A program made the position numbers and the translations under genes. A stretch of 6,415 bases of DNA, taken from the NCBI GenBank assembly GCA_030840545.1, contig JAVEEH010000266.1, positions 1-6,415 of the forward strand, written 5' to 3'. Under the pieces are notes generated by a model, which was not told the origin of the DNA, searched no databases, and saw nothing but the letters and a program-made list of their open reading frames with translations. Within the stretch, counting starts at the first letter, position 1, and each line of letters opens with the position of its first letter. Positions 1 through 5,821 of the stretch are shown here, piece after piece. The stretch is from Frankiaceae bacterium (GTDB lineage Bacteria; Actinomycetota; Actinomycetes; JAFAQI01).

Positions 1-85
1 CGGCCGCGAGGGAATGCGCGCAGGCACGGCCGATGCCGCGGCTCGCGCCGGTCACCAACGCGACCGGCCGGTCCGTTGCGTCCAT
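1..85 (-). CDS. Short-chain dehydrogenase/reductase (SDR), N-terminal part, cut by window edge
   Basis: The first 28 codons of a leftward gene are visible and the rest lies beyond the left edge. The translation starts MDATDRPVALVTGASRGIGR, which contains the first beta strand (VALVTG) and the TGxxxGIG dinucleotide-binding motif of classical SDR enzymes at residues 12-19 (T12, G13, G17, I18, G19). SDR enzymes bind NAD(P)(H) in a Rossmann fold and oxidise or reduce alcohols, ketones or similar groups in the cytoplasm; the substrate cannot be told from this fragment. The ATG at 85 is chosen because the motif sits at the usual distance from the N-terminus and because a -10-like hexamer lies six bases upstream, suggesting a leaderless transcript. 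An Arg after Ser in TGASRGIG is common in NADP-preferring members, but cofactor choice is only a guess here. Confidence 0.87.
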   Translation of the reverse strand, partial: MDATDRPVALVTGASRGIGRACAHSLAA

Positions 86-91
86 CGCAGC

Positions 92-97
92 ACTCTA
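92..97 (-). promoter_or_regulatory. Putative -10 element of a leaderless SDR promoter
   Basis: On the minus strand the sequence reads TAGAGT-GCTGCG-ATG, a TANNNT hexamer followed by six bases and the SDR start codon. In actinobacteria this spacing places the transcription start on the A of the ATG. No clear -35 consensus is visible; the -35 zone (about 115-120) falls in the outer arm of the 116-186 palindrome. There is no good Shine-Dalgarno sequence upstream of this ATG. The call is inferred from pattern only. Confidence 0.5.
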
Positions 98-115
98 GGG
101 CCGCCGGTTCCACCG

Positions 116-186
116 CACTTCGGAGGCGCTGCGACCACGACACGCGGCAAATCGGGCGTGATCATGGTCAGACCGGCTCCGAAGTG
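116..186. repeat. 71-nt imperfect palindrome / long hairpin between membrane-protein gene and SDR gene
   Basis: Outer arms CACTTCGGAG (116-125) and CTCCGAAGTG (177-186) are perfect 10-bp reverse complements. Moving inward in the same register, CG (127-128) pairs with CG (174-175), and GACCA (133-137) pairs with TGGTC (165-169). After a one-base shift, CACGC (141-145) pairs with GCGTG (156-160) around the 10-base loop 146-155. About 23 base pairs are possible in total. It starts 33 nt downstream of the membrane-protein stop and ends about 30 nt before the SDR start. It could act as a hairpin terminator without a U-tract for the upstream gene, or as an operator covering the SDR -35 zone. The rest of the 86-218 gap shows no ORF I would support. 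Confidence 0.6.
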
Positions 187-218
187 GCGCCTGCCTGCCC
201 GGACGCGGCTGCGCGTCC

Positions 219-851
219 TCAGCACTGCGCGAACGTGAGGCGACTGAGGTCGGCAAGCTCGGAGGAGTCGGCGTGCAACAGTCGGCCACCGGCCCTGAAG
301 GCCACGCGCGCCTGCACCCCCGTCTTGCGCGGGCAGTCCGGTCCGAGGCCGAACGACATCGCGACGACCACTCGCGCCGCTGAGACCAACCGGACGGGTT
401 GGTCAGGCGCACCACCGGCGCACCGGCCGCCGCCGATCCGCACCTTGGTCAGCCGCAACGCCGAGCCAGGAGTCAGCAACGTCGCGGACAGCAGCTGAAC
501 CGGCTCCGTGCCGAGGTTGGTGACGGCGAACGCCACCGTCAGTCCGTTGCGGTGATCAATGCCCGTGCACCGGGTGAGGTGCTCGAGGAACACTGATCCG
601 CCACCCGCACCTGCCGCACCGGCCGCGGTCGGCGACGAGCCGGGACCCGCCGGCGAGGACGGCCCGCCCGCAGCCGGGGAGGCCACGACACCGGCAGGGT
701 GTTGCGGCCGGTGCGCCAGTACGACACCCACGACGACGAGCGCGACAAGCACGATCGCGACGACGGCCACCGCCCTCGGGCGACGACCCGGCGCGGACGA
801 GACCTGATCGACCGGCGTCGGGTCGGCATCGAGCCGGTCCGGGTCGGGCAT
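219..851 (-). CDS. Single-pass membrane-anchored protein of unknown function, 210 aa
   Basis: I do not recognise a named family. The protein has a short cytoplasmic N-terminus rich in Asp and Pro, an Arg patch (residues 23-26), one hydrophobic segment (about 27-46, mainly Ala/Val/Leu/Ile), a low-complexity Ala/Gly/Pro/Ser linker (about 52-86), and a C-terminal domain (about 87-210). That domain looks like a beta sandwich: alternating hydrophobic strands, with a stretch around residues 103-126 (FAVTNLGTEPVQL) typical of Ig-like outside domains. The Arg patch before the segment and the segment's length suggest N-in, C-out topology. Four cysteines (95, 144, 173 and the very last residue 210) all lie in the outside domain and could form two disulfides. 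The start at 851 is preceded by a G-rich GGGGGTGAGGG stretch that may serve as the ribosome site, though it abuts the ATG. It is divergent from the alcohol dehydrogenase (90 bp apart), and the SDR follows it in the same direction. It is likely real because its start, stop and hydrophobic pattern are coherent. Confidence 0.75.
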   Translation of the reverse strand: MPDPDRLDADPTPVDQVSSAPGRRPRAVAVVAIVLVALVVVGVVLAHRPQHPAGVVASPAAGGPSSPAGPGSSPTAAGAAGAGGGSVFLEHLTRCTGIDHRNGLTVAFAVTNLGTEPVQLLSATLLTPGSALRLTKVRIGGGRCAGGAPDQPVRLVSAARVVVAMSFGLGPDCPRKTGVQARVAFRAGGRLLHADSSELADLSRLTFAQC

Positions 852-929
852 CCCTCACCCCCGACGCCGAGTGTGACCCACCCGACCGGCCTCGGCCAGA
901 CCGTCGGAGTCGATGCCGCCGCCGTGCGG

Positions 930-935
930 AATGAT
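930..935 (+). promoter_or_regulatory. Possible -10 element for leaderless alcohol dehydrogenase transcript
   Basis: The hexamer AATGAT is followed by CGAACG and then the ATG at 942, the same hexamer-N6-start layout seen for three other genes here. It keeps the key A at position 2 and T at position 6 of TANNNT but lacks the first T. No convincing -35 is seen. The remaining 852-929 stretch between the divergent genes holds no other clear motif. Confidence 0.35.
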
Positions 936-941
936 CGAACG

Positions 942-1991
942 ATGAGTCGCCGAACGATGCCGGCCTATCGCCTGCTCGACTGGCAGCAGCCCGGTTTCGC
1001 CGAGGTGCCGGTCCCGGAGCCGGGGCCAGGCGATGTGCGCGTCCGGGTTGCCGGCGTCGGGCTGTGCCACTCCGACGTCCTGTTCCTCGACTCGCCCGCG
1101 GGTGTGCTCCCGTACGACGTGCCGTTCACGCTCGGCCACGAGATCGCCGGCTGGGTCGACGAGGTCGGCACCGAGGTCGACGACCTGGCAGCCGGCGACG
1201 CCGTCGCCGTCGCCTGCATGTCGCCCTGCGGCATGTGTCGTTACTGCGTCCGCGGCGCCGACAACTACTGCGTCGACAACTGGCGCGGCCGCGGCTTCGG
1301 GCGCGACGGCGGCCTTGCCACTTTCATCGTCGCCAGGCGCAAAGAACTCGTCCCGCTCGGCAGCCTCGACCCCGCCGTCGCCGCACCGCTCACCGACGCC
1401 GGTGCGACGTCGTACCACGCAGTGCAGCGCGTCCGCCCCAAGCTCCGCGACGACTCCACCGTCGTGGTGATCGGCGTAGGCGGGCTCGGTGCCTACGCCG
1501 TGCAGTGGCTGCGGCTGCAGACGACAGCGCGCATCGTCGCGGTCGAGGCCCGCGAAGTGCGGATGAAGGCCGCCGAGACGCTGGGCGCGCACGAGGTGCT
1601 GCTCGCCGGCGACGGGCTGTCCCGCCGGCTGCGTGAGGCGGTGGGCCCCGACGGCGCCGATGCGGTGCTCGACTTCGTCGGCACCGACCAGACGCTCAAC
1701 GCCGCGATCCGCAACGCCGCAACACTCGGGTCGGTCGCCATCGTCGGTCAGGGCTTCGGCACCGCGCCGGTGCGCTGGGGGCAGCTCGCGCACGACTGCG
1801 ACGTCTTCATTCCGCAGGGCGCGACCATCGCCGAGCTGCACGAGGTCGTCGCGCTCGCCCAGCCCCGGACATCGACCGGCGGGGTGACGATCGAGGTGGA
1901 GCAGTTCGCGTTTGCCGACACCCCGACTGCCTATGCGCGACTTCGCGACGGCAGCTTGAACGGTCGCGCCGTCGTCCTGCCCGCTGGCTAG
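942..1991 (+). CDS. Zinc-dependent, probably NAD+-dependent alcohol dehydrogenase (MDR superfamily, ADH-A-like), 349 aa
   Basis: This enzyme should interconvert alcohols and aldehydes or ketones in the cytoplasm. It has an N-terminal GroES-like domain (about 28-150) and a Rossmann domain (about 172-300). Catalytic zinc ligands are C42 (GLCHSD), H66 with E67 (TLGHE) and D152 (PLTDAGATSYHA). Asp as third ligand, with this surrounding motif, matches the Rhodococcus ruber ADH-A group of secondary-alcohol dehydrogenases. The structural zinc site is complete: C96, C99, C102 and C110 in the usual C-x2-C-x2-C-x7-C spacing. The nucleotide motif GVGGLG is at 178-183, and the acidic E202 at the end of the next strand favours NAD+ over NADP+. 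The start at 942 is chosen because a -10-like hexamer lies six bases upstream. An in-frame ATG at 957 would give 344 aa beginning MPAYRLLDW, which fits the usual family N-terminus equally well. An open frame continues upstream to 699 but is antisense to the membrane-protein gene and lacks family features. The stop overlaps that of the convergent MMPL gene. Confidence 0.95.
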   Translation: MSRRTMPAYRLLDWQQPGFAEVPVPEPGPGDVRVRVAGVGLCHSDVLFLDSPAGVLPYDVPFTLGHEIAGWVDEVGTEVDDLAAGDAVAVACMSPCGMCRYCVRGADNYCVDNWRGRGFGRDGGLATFIVARRKELVPLGSLDPAVAAPLTDAGATSYHAVQRVRPKLRDDSTVVVIGVGGLGAYAVQWLRLQTTARIVAVEAREVRMKAAETLGAHEVLLAGDGLSRRLREAVGPDGADAVLDFVGTDQTLNAAIRNAATLGSVAIVGQGFGTAPVRWGQLAHDCDVFIPQGATIAELHEVVALAQPRTSTGGVTIEVEQFAFADTPTAYARLRDGSLNGRAVVLPAG

Positions 1992-1993
1992 CC
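1986..1993. other. Palindrome GGCTAGCC holding both convergent stop codons
   Basis: The alcohol dehydrogenase stop TAG is at 1989-1991 (plus) and the MMPL stop TAG at 1990-1988 (minus). Both lie in GGCTAGCC, and both proteins end in Gly followed by the stop. The genes overlap by three bases tail to tail, so there is no space for a terminator between them and each transcript must end inside the other gene, unless a factor stops it. Confidence 0.9.
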
Positions 1994-4114
1994 CGACGCC
2001 GACGCAATGGCAGTGACGGGCTGCGGATCCACGCGGAGGATGCGCGCCGCCCAGCCGGGCATCCACCAGTTCCAGCCGCCGAACAGCGACACGAGAGCCG
2101 GGACCAGCATCGACCGCACGATCGTTGCGTCGAGCAGGATGCCGAAGCCCAGCGCCGACGCGAACGTCTTGAGGTCGGTGCCCGGACCGGACGCCAGTGC
2201 GATGAACGCCAGGAACAGGATGAGCGCGGCGGACGTGACCAGCCGGCCCGTGCGGCCGATGCCCTCGACGACAGCCTCGTCCGTCGAGCCGCTGCGGCTG
2301 TACTCCTCGCGGATACGCGCGAGGATGAACACCTCGTAGTCCATCGACAACCCGAACAGGAACGCGAACACCATCAGCGGGATCCAGAACGTCACCGCAC
2401 CGGTGGCATGCACCCCGAAGATCGCCTGCGCGCCATGGCCGTACTGCCAGAACAGCACCATGAAGCCCAACGTCGCGGCAAGCGTGATCAGGTTGAGAAG
2501 GATGGCTTTGAGCGGCAGCACGATCGAGCGGAACGCGCGGGCGAGCAGCACGAACGTCAGCAACGCGATGATCGTCAGCATCAGCGGGAAGTTGCCGTAG
2601 ACCGCCTTCAAGAAGTCGATCTGGTCGGCACCGATGCCTGCGACACCGATGACTCCGCTCATCCCCTGGGTCGCTGACTTGACCCGGCGCACCGGCCCGA
2701 CCGACGACGAGTTGACGGTCTCCTCGTCCGGGATCACTACCACGATGCTTTCCCCGTTGGCCGTCTGACCCGCACCGGTCGCGACCACCGCCCGGTCGAC
2801 GCCGTCGACGGAGTCGATCCGCGCGGCAACCGCCTGCGCATCGGGAGTCTTGACCAGCACCTCCATCGGCGTGAGCAGGCCGGTGCTCACACCACCGTGC
2901 TGCAACGTCTGCAGCGCCTCGTAGGCGTGACCGTTCCTGGCCAGCGAGCTCGACGAGGCGAGCCCGATCTTGATTCCGAGGAAAGACACGAACAGCAGGC
3001 CGAGAGAGAGCGCAGCCACACCGGCCGCCACCAGACGGTGCTGCACCACCGTCCGCGCCCAGCGGCTCCACGACCGGCTGGCCTTGTTCTCGTGTCTGAT
3101 CTTCGGCCAGTCCACCCGCGGTCCGATGCCGCCGAGGATCGCCGGGGTCAGCGTCAAGGTCGTGAGCACGCTCGCCAACGGGATCAGCGCGCCACCGAGA
3201 CCGATGCTGCGCATGAAGGGCACCGGCAGCACGACGAGCGCCAGCAGCCCGATGGCCACCGTGATGCCGCTGAACACGACCGCTTTCCCGGCGGTCTCCA
3301 TCGCGATGACGACGGCGTCGTGGTTGTCGCGGCCGTGGTCCCGTTCCTCCCGCCATCTCGTGACGAAGATGAGCGAGTAGTCGATGGCGACACCGAGACC
3401 GATCAGCGCGACCAGGAACTCGACGATGAACGACACGTCGGTCAGATAGGTCAGCGGCAGCAGCAGGATGAAGGTCGTGAGGATGGAGACCGCGGCGACA
3501 ACCATCGGCAGCAGCGCGAGGAACGACGCGAAGACGAAGGCCAGCACGGCCAGCGCGCCGATGGCGCCGAGGCCGACCTCGGCCAGGACGCCGTTGCCGC
3601 CGGACGAGTCACCGACAGCCAGCGCGTCTTCGCCGGTCACGCCGACGGCCGCCCCGGGCGGAGCGGCCTTGGTCAGCGCCGCCCTGATGTTGTTGGTCTG
3701 CAGCGGTGCCGTGGGGTCGTGGTTGAACCGGTAGAACATCAACGCGTAGGCAGTGCGGTCGTCCTTGGTGCGGAACGCCTTGTCGCCGGTGTTGGCCTCG
3801 TCGACGACGCGCGTCTGCGGCACGTTCTGCTGAACCGCGGCGAACGTCTGCCCGACCTGAGTCTCGTTGCCCGTGACGGTCTGCCCGGCGGGCATCGTCA
3901 CGGTGAGGATGTAGGGCGCCGTCTTGCCGCCGGCGTGGAAGTCAGCGTCGATCTGGTTGGCCGTCTGCGTGCCGGGCTGGCCGGGCAGCGAGAAGTCGAT
4001 GACCAACCGGCTGTTGGTCTTCTGCGTCAGCGCAACGCCGGCGACCAGCACGAGCAGCCAGCCGACAAGGACCCACCGACGATGCCGGAGGACGAACTCC
4101 GCGATTTTTTTCAC
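1988..4114 (-). CDS. MMPL/RND-family membrane transporter, 708 aa
   Basis: Predicted proton-driven exporter of lipids, polyketide-like compounds or drugs, in the cytoplasmic membrane. The layout is the duplicated RND plan: TM1 (about 12-30), first outside domain (31-177), TM2-6 (about 178-328), TM7 (about 360-380), second outside domain (381-507) and TM8-12 (about 509-676). Each half carries the signature GL(x)3DYxxFxxxRxREE: D245-Y246 in the first and D592-Y593 in the second. These correspond to the Asp-Tyr pairs of the proton relay in mycobacterial MmpL3, so the energy-coupling residues are kept. At 708 aa it lacks the long C-terminal tail of the large mycobacterial MmpL proteins and resembles the shorter actinomycete members. 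The start is GTG at 4114, since MKKIAEFVLRHRRWVL is a typical N-terminus; seven A residues follow the GTG immediately. It lies 36 nt downstream of the sigma-factor stop in the same direction, so it is probably co-transcribed, with a possible extra promoter of its own. The substrate is unknown. Confidence 0.95.
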   Translation of the reverse strand: MKKIAEFVLRHRRWVLVGWLLVLVAGVALTQKTNSRLVIDFSLPGQPGTQTANQIDADFHAGGKTAPYILTVTMPAGQTVTGNETQVGQTFAAVQQNVPQTRVVDEANTGDKAFRTKDDRTAYALMFYRFNHDPTAPLQTNNIRAALTKAAPPGAAVGVTGEDALAVGDSSGGNGVLAEVGLGAIGALAVLAFVFASFLALLPMVVAAVSILTTFILLLPLTYLTDVSFIVEFLVALIGLGVAIDYSLIFVTRWREERDHGRDNHDAVVIAMETAGKAVVFSGITVAIGLLALVVLPVPFMRSIGLGGALIPLASVLTTLTLTPAILGGIGPRVDWPKIRHENKASRSWSRWARTVVQHRLVAAGVAALSLGLLFVSFLGIKIGLASSSSLARNGHAYEALQTLQHGGVSTGLLTPMEVLVKTPDAQAVAARIDSVDGVDRAVVATGAGQTANGESIVVVIPDEETVNSSSVGPVRRVKSATQGMSGVIGVAGIGADQIDFLKAVYGNFPLMLTIIALLTFVLLARAFRSIVLPLKAILLNLITLAATLGFMVLFWQYGHGAQAIFGVHATGAVTFWIPLMVFAFLFGLSMDYEVFILARIREEYSRSGSTDEAVVEGIGRTGRLVTSAALILFLAFIALASGPGTDLKTFASALGFGILLDATIVRSMLVPALVSLFGGWNWWMPGWAARILRVDPQPVTAIASASG

Positions 4115-4120
4115 TCGCAG

Positions 4121-4126
4121 AACCTA
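4121..4126 (-). promoter_or_regulatory. Possible internal -10 element for a leaderless MMPL transcript
   Basis: The minus strand reads TAGGTT-CTGCGA-GTG, a TANNNT hexamer six bases before the GTG start, in the 36-nt gap after the sigma-factor gene. This would let the transporter be transcribed apart from the operon promoter. No recognisable -35 is present, and a weak AGG in the same hexamer could instead act in ribosome binding. Confidence 0.4.
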
Positions 4127-4150
4127 TCGGTTGGGTCGGACACGTCGCGA

Positions 4151-5416
4151 TCAGTTTCTGTTGCCGCACTGTGTCAATCGCATGAAGAGAAACTCCCGCT
4201 CGACGGCGTTGTCGGTCAGCCGCAGCGCCTCCGCGTAGGCCGTACGGGCCTCCTCCGCCCGCCCCAGGCGGCGCAGGAAGTCGGCCCGGGCGGCCGGCAA
4301 GTAGGAATAACCCGCAAGCTGCGGCTCGTCCGACAGCACCGACAACGCCTCCAGACCGGCAGCCGGCCCGTCGCGCATCCCGACCGCAACCGCGCGGTTG
4401 AGCGTCACGACCGGCGACGGCCAGACCTGGACCAACACGTCATAGAGGGCAACGATCTCGCGCCAGTCCGTGTCCGACCAGCTGGGCGCCTCGGCGTGCA
4501 CCGCGGCGATCGCCGCCTGCAGTGCGAACCGTCCCGGCGGCCGGCGGCGCAGCGCCTCGCGGACCAGCGCGGCTCCCTCGGCGATCGCCCCGTGGTCCCA
4601 CTGGCTGCGATCCTGCTCCTCGAGCAGCAACAACCGGCCGTCCGTCGCGACCCGGGTGGCCCGTCGCGCATCGGTGAGGATGACGAGCGCCAGCAAGCCG
4701 GCGACGTCGGAGTCGGTCGGCAACAGCGTGCGCAGCATCCGCGCCAGGTCCAGCGCCCGTTCGACCAGGTCCCGGCGGATCAGGTCGGCGCCCACGGGTG
4801 CGGTGTGGCCGAGCGTGAACAACAGATGGACCACGGTCAGCACCGCGTCGATGCGCTCCGGCAGCTCGCTCGTCGCCGGCACCCGGTAGGGAATGCCCGC
4901 AGTCGCGATCTTCTTCTTGGCGCGCGTGATCCGCGCCGCCATCGTTGCCTCGCTGACCAGGAACGCCCGCGCGACCTCGACCGTGGTCAGGCCGCACAGC
5001 AGCCGCAACGTCAACGCGACCTGGGCCTCGGGTGACAGCGCCGGGTGACAACACGTGCAGATCAGTCGCAACCGGTCGTCGGGGATCTCTTCGACGTCGA
5101 GGTCAGGGGCCGCCTCGACCGGATCGGTGAGCAACAGCGGCAGCGAACGGCGCAACGTCGCCTCCCGGCGCATCAGGTCGAGTGCCCGACGCCGGGAGAC
5201 CGTGGTCAGCCACCCGCCCGGACTCGCCGGCACCCCGCGCCTCCCCCAGTGCGTCAACGCCTGCGCGAACGCGTCCTGGGTGCACTCCTCGGCGAGGTCG
5301 AGGTCGCGGGTGACGCGCACCGTCGCGGCGAGCACGAAGGCCCATTCGCGACGGTGCGCATCCGCGACCGCAGCCGCGACCTCGGCGGCGCTCGTCGTCG
5401 TACCAGCGTCCGTCAG
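4151..5416 (-). CDS. ECF42-type RNA polymerase sigma factor with C-terminal TPR-like extension (about 421 aa, probable CTG start)
   Basis: It directs RNA polymerase to specific promoters in the cytoplasm. Numbering from the CTG at 5416: sigma region 2 lies about 18-84 (HRREWAF, DLAEECTQDAF, GWLTTVSRRRALDLMRRE). A linker carries CTCCHPAL at 120-127. Region 4 lies about 128-170 (ALTLRLLCGLTTVEVARAFLV, then RITRAKKKI). A long helical C-terminal part (about 178-418) includes AAIAAVHAEAPS, DTDW, SPVVTLNRAVAV and RADFLRRLGRAEEA. This is the layout of the ECF42/COG4941 group, in which the extension is needed for activity and replaces an anti-sigma factor. The first ATG/GTG/TTG in frame is the GTG at 5335 (394 aa), but that start cuts off AHRREWAF of region 2. 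The only usable codon at the right place is CTG at 5416, overlapping the DGPF stop by four bases (CTGA), which suggests coupled translation. A sequencing error or another non-standard start remains possible. The gene lies between the DGPF gene and the MMPL gene in one operon. Confidence 0.92.
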   Translation of the reverse strand: MTDAGTTTSAAEVAAAVADAHRREWAFVLAATVRVTRDLDLAEECTQDAFAQALTHWGRRGVPASPGGWLTTVSRRRALDLMRREATLRRSLPLLLTDPVEAAPDLDVEEIPDDRLRLICTCCHPALSPEAQVALTLRLLCGLTTVEVARAFLVSEATMAARITRAKKKIATAGIPYRVPATSELPERIDAVLTVVHLLFTLGHTAPVGADLIRRDLVERALDLARMLRTLLPTDSDVAGLLALVILTDARRATRVATDGRLLLLEEQDRSQWDHGAIAEGAALVREALRRRPPGRFALQAAIAAVHAEAPSWSDTDWREIVALYDVLVQVWPSPVVTLNRAVAVGMRDGPAAGLEALSVLSDEPQLAGYSYLPAARADFLRRLGRAEEARTAYAEALRLTDNAVEREFLFMRLTQCGNRN

Positions 5417-5760
5417 TCGAACACCATCACCGGACGGACCTCGACGCCGCCGAAGCGCGCCGGCACCTGCTTGGCGATCGCAATCGCCTCGTCGAGGTCG
5501 GCCGCCTCGATGATGTAGAAGCCGCCGAGGGCTTCCTTGGTCTCGGCGAACGGGCCGTCAGTGACGGCCACCTTGCCCGCGGCATCCGTGCGGATCGAGG
5601 TCGCGCTCGACACGGGCTGCAAGGCGTTGCCGCCGCGCAGCTTCGCGCCGTTGGCCTCGCCGAAGGTCATGTGCTCCTTCATGACCTGCTCGCCCACCTC
5701 GGCGCCGCCCTTGGCAAAGCCGGCTTCGTCCTCATAGATCAGTACGACGTACTCAGCCAT
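5413..5760 (-). CDS. DGPF / YCII-related domain protein, 115 aa
   Basis: A small cytoplasmic alpha/beta protein of the YCII-related (DGPF) family, named for the motif seen here at residues 68-71 (TDGPFAETKEALGGFYIIE). The N-terminus MAEYVVLIYEDE is the family's first beta strand, the HMTFGEANGAKL region (30-41) the following helix, and the end VEVRPVMVFD the last strand. The length is normal for the family. Its biochemical activity is not established; related YciI proteins have been proposed to be enzymes. These proteins are the standard genomic partners and regulatory targets of ECF42 sigma factors. The start at 5760 is supported by GAAGGGA eight bases upstream. A frame extension to an ATG at 5802 would begin almost on the predicted transcription start and adds non-conserved residues. 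It is first in the DGPF-sigma-MMPL operon and its TGA overlaps the probable sigma start. Confidence 0.95.
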   Translation of the reverse strand: MAEYVVLIYEDEAGFAKGGAEVGEQVMKEHMTFGEANGAKLRGGNALQPVSSATSIRTDAAGKVAVTDGPFAETKEALGGFYIIEAADLDEAIAIAKQVPARFGGVEVRPVMVFD

Positions 5761-5768
5761 CTTGTGCG

Positions 5769-5775
5769 TCCCTTC
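5769..5775 (-). promoter_or_regulatory. Ribosome binding site of the DGPF gene
   Basis: GAAGGGA on the minus strand is eight bases before the ATG at 5760. It is the clearest Shine-Dalgarno sequence in the window and decides the start in favour of 5760 over the in-frame ATG at 5802. Confidence 0.75.
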
Positions 5776-5806
5776 GCTCCTGGCCCGGCTTCCGAGCCTC
5801 ACACTC

Positions 5807-5821
5807 TCCCGACGATCGGGA
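5807..5821. repeat. Inverted repeat over the -10 of the DGPF operon promoter
   Basis: Arms TCCCGA (5807-5812) and TCGGGA (5816-5821) are perfect 6-bp reverse complements around CGA. The repeat overlaps the proposed CGTC -10 element (5814-5811). It could be an operator for a repressor, or just a by-product of the promoter and local GC content. Confidence 0.4.

Noticed and set aside
76..498. Plus-strand and minus-strand small frames over the intergenic gap and the 3' end of the membrane-protein gene
   Set aside because: They run antisense or out of frame to the 219-851 gene, have no ribosome site, and their composition is Arg/Pro/Ser noise.
699..941. N-terminal extension of the alcohol dehydrogenase to an ATG at 699
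   Set aside because: It is antisense to the membrane-protein gene and His/Asp/Arg-rich. The family fold begins at residues just after 942/957.
855..3356. Very long minus-strand open frame (833 codons) across the alcohol dehydrogenase and MMPL genes
   Set aside because: Its translation is low-complexity and rich in Arg, Gly, Ala and Asp with no family motif. It is a by-product of GC-rich third positions of the two real genes, which have clear domains.
4115..4150. Possible second ECF42 promoter before MMPL (GTGTCCGACC resembles TGTCGA)
   Set aside because: The -35 match has an inserted base and no CG[A/T]C lies at the right distance, so only the TAGGTT hexamer was kept as a weak candidate.
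2897..5035. Long plus-strand open frame (712 codons) opposite MMPL and the sigma factor
   Set aside because: The translation is Arg/Gln/Asp/His-rich with no hydrophobic core, signature or plausible start signal, and lies fully antisense to recognised genes.
5761..5802. Longer DGPF protein starting at the ATG at 5802
   Set aside because: The 14 extra residues are not family-like, the ATG would lie almost on the predicted transcription start, and GAAGGGA supports the ATG at 5760.
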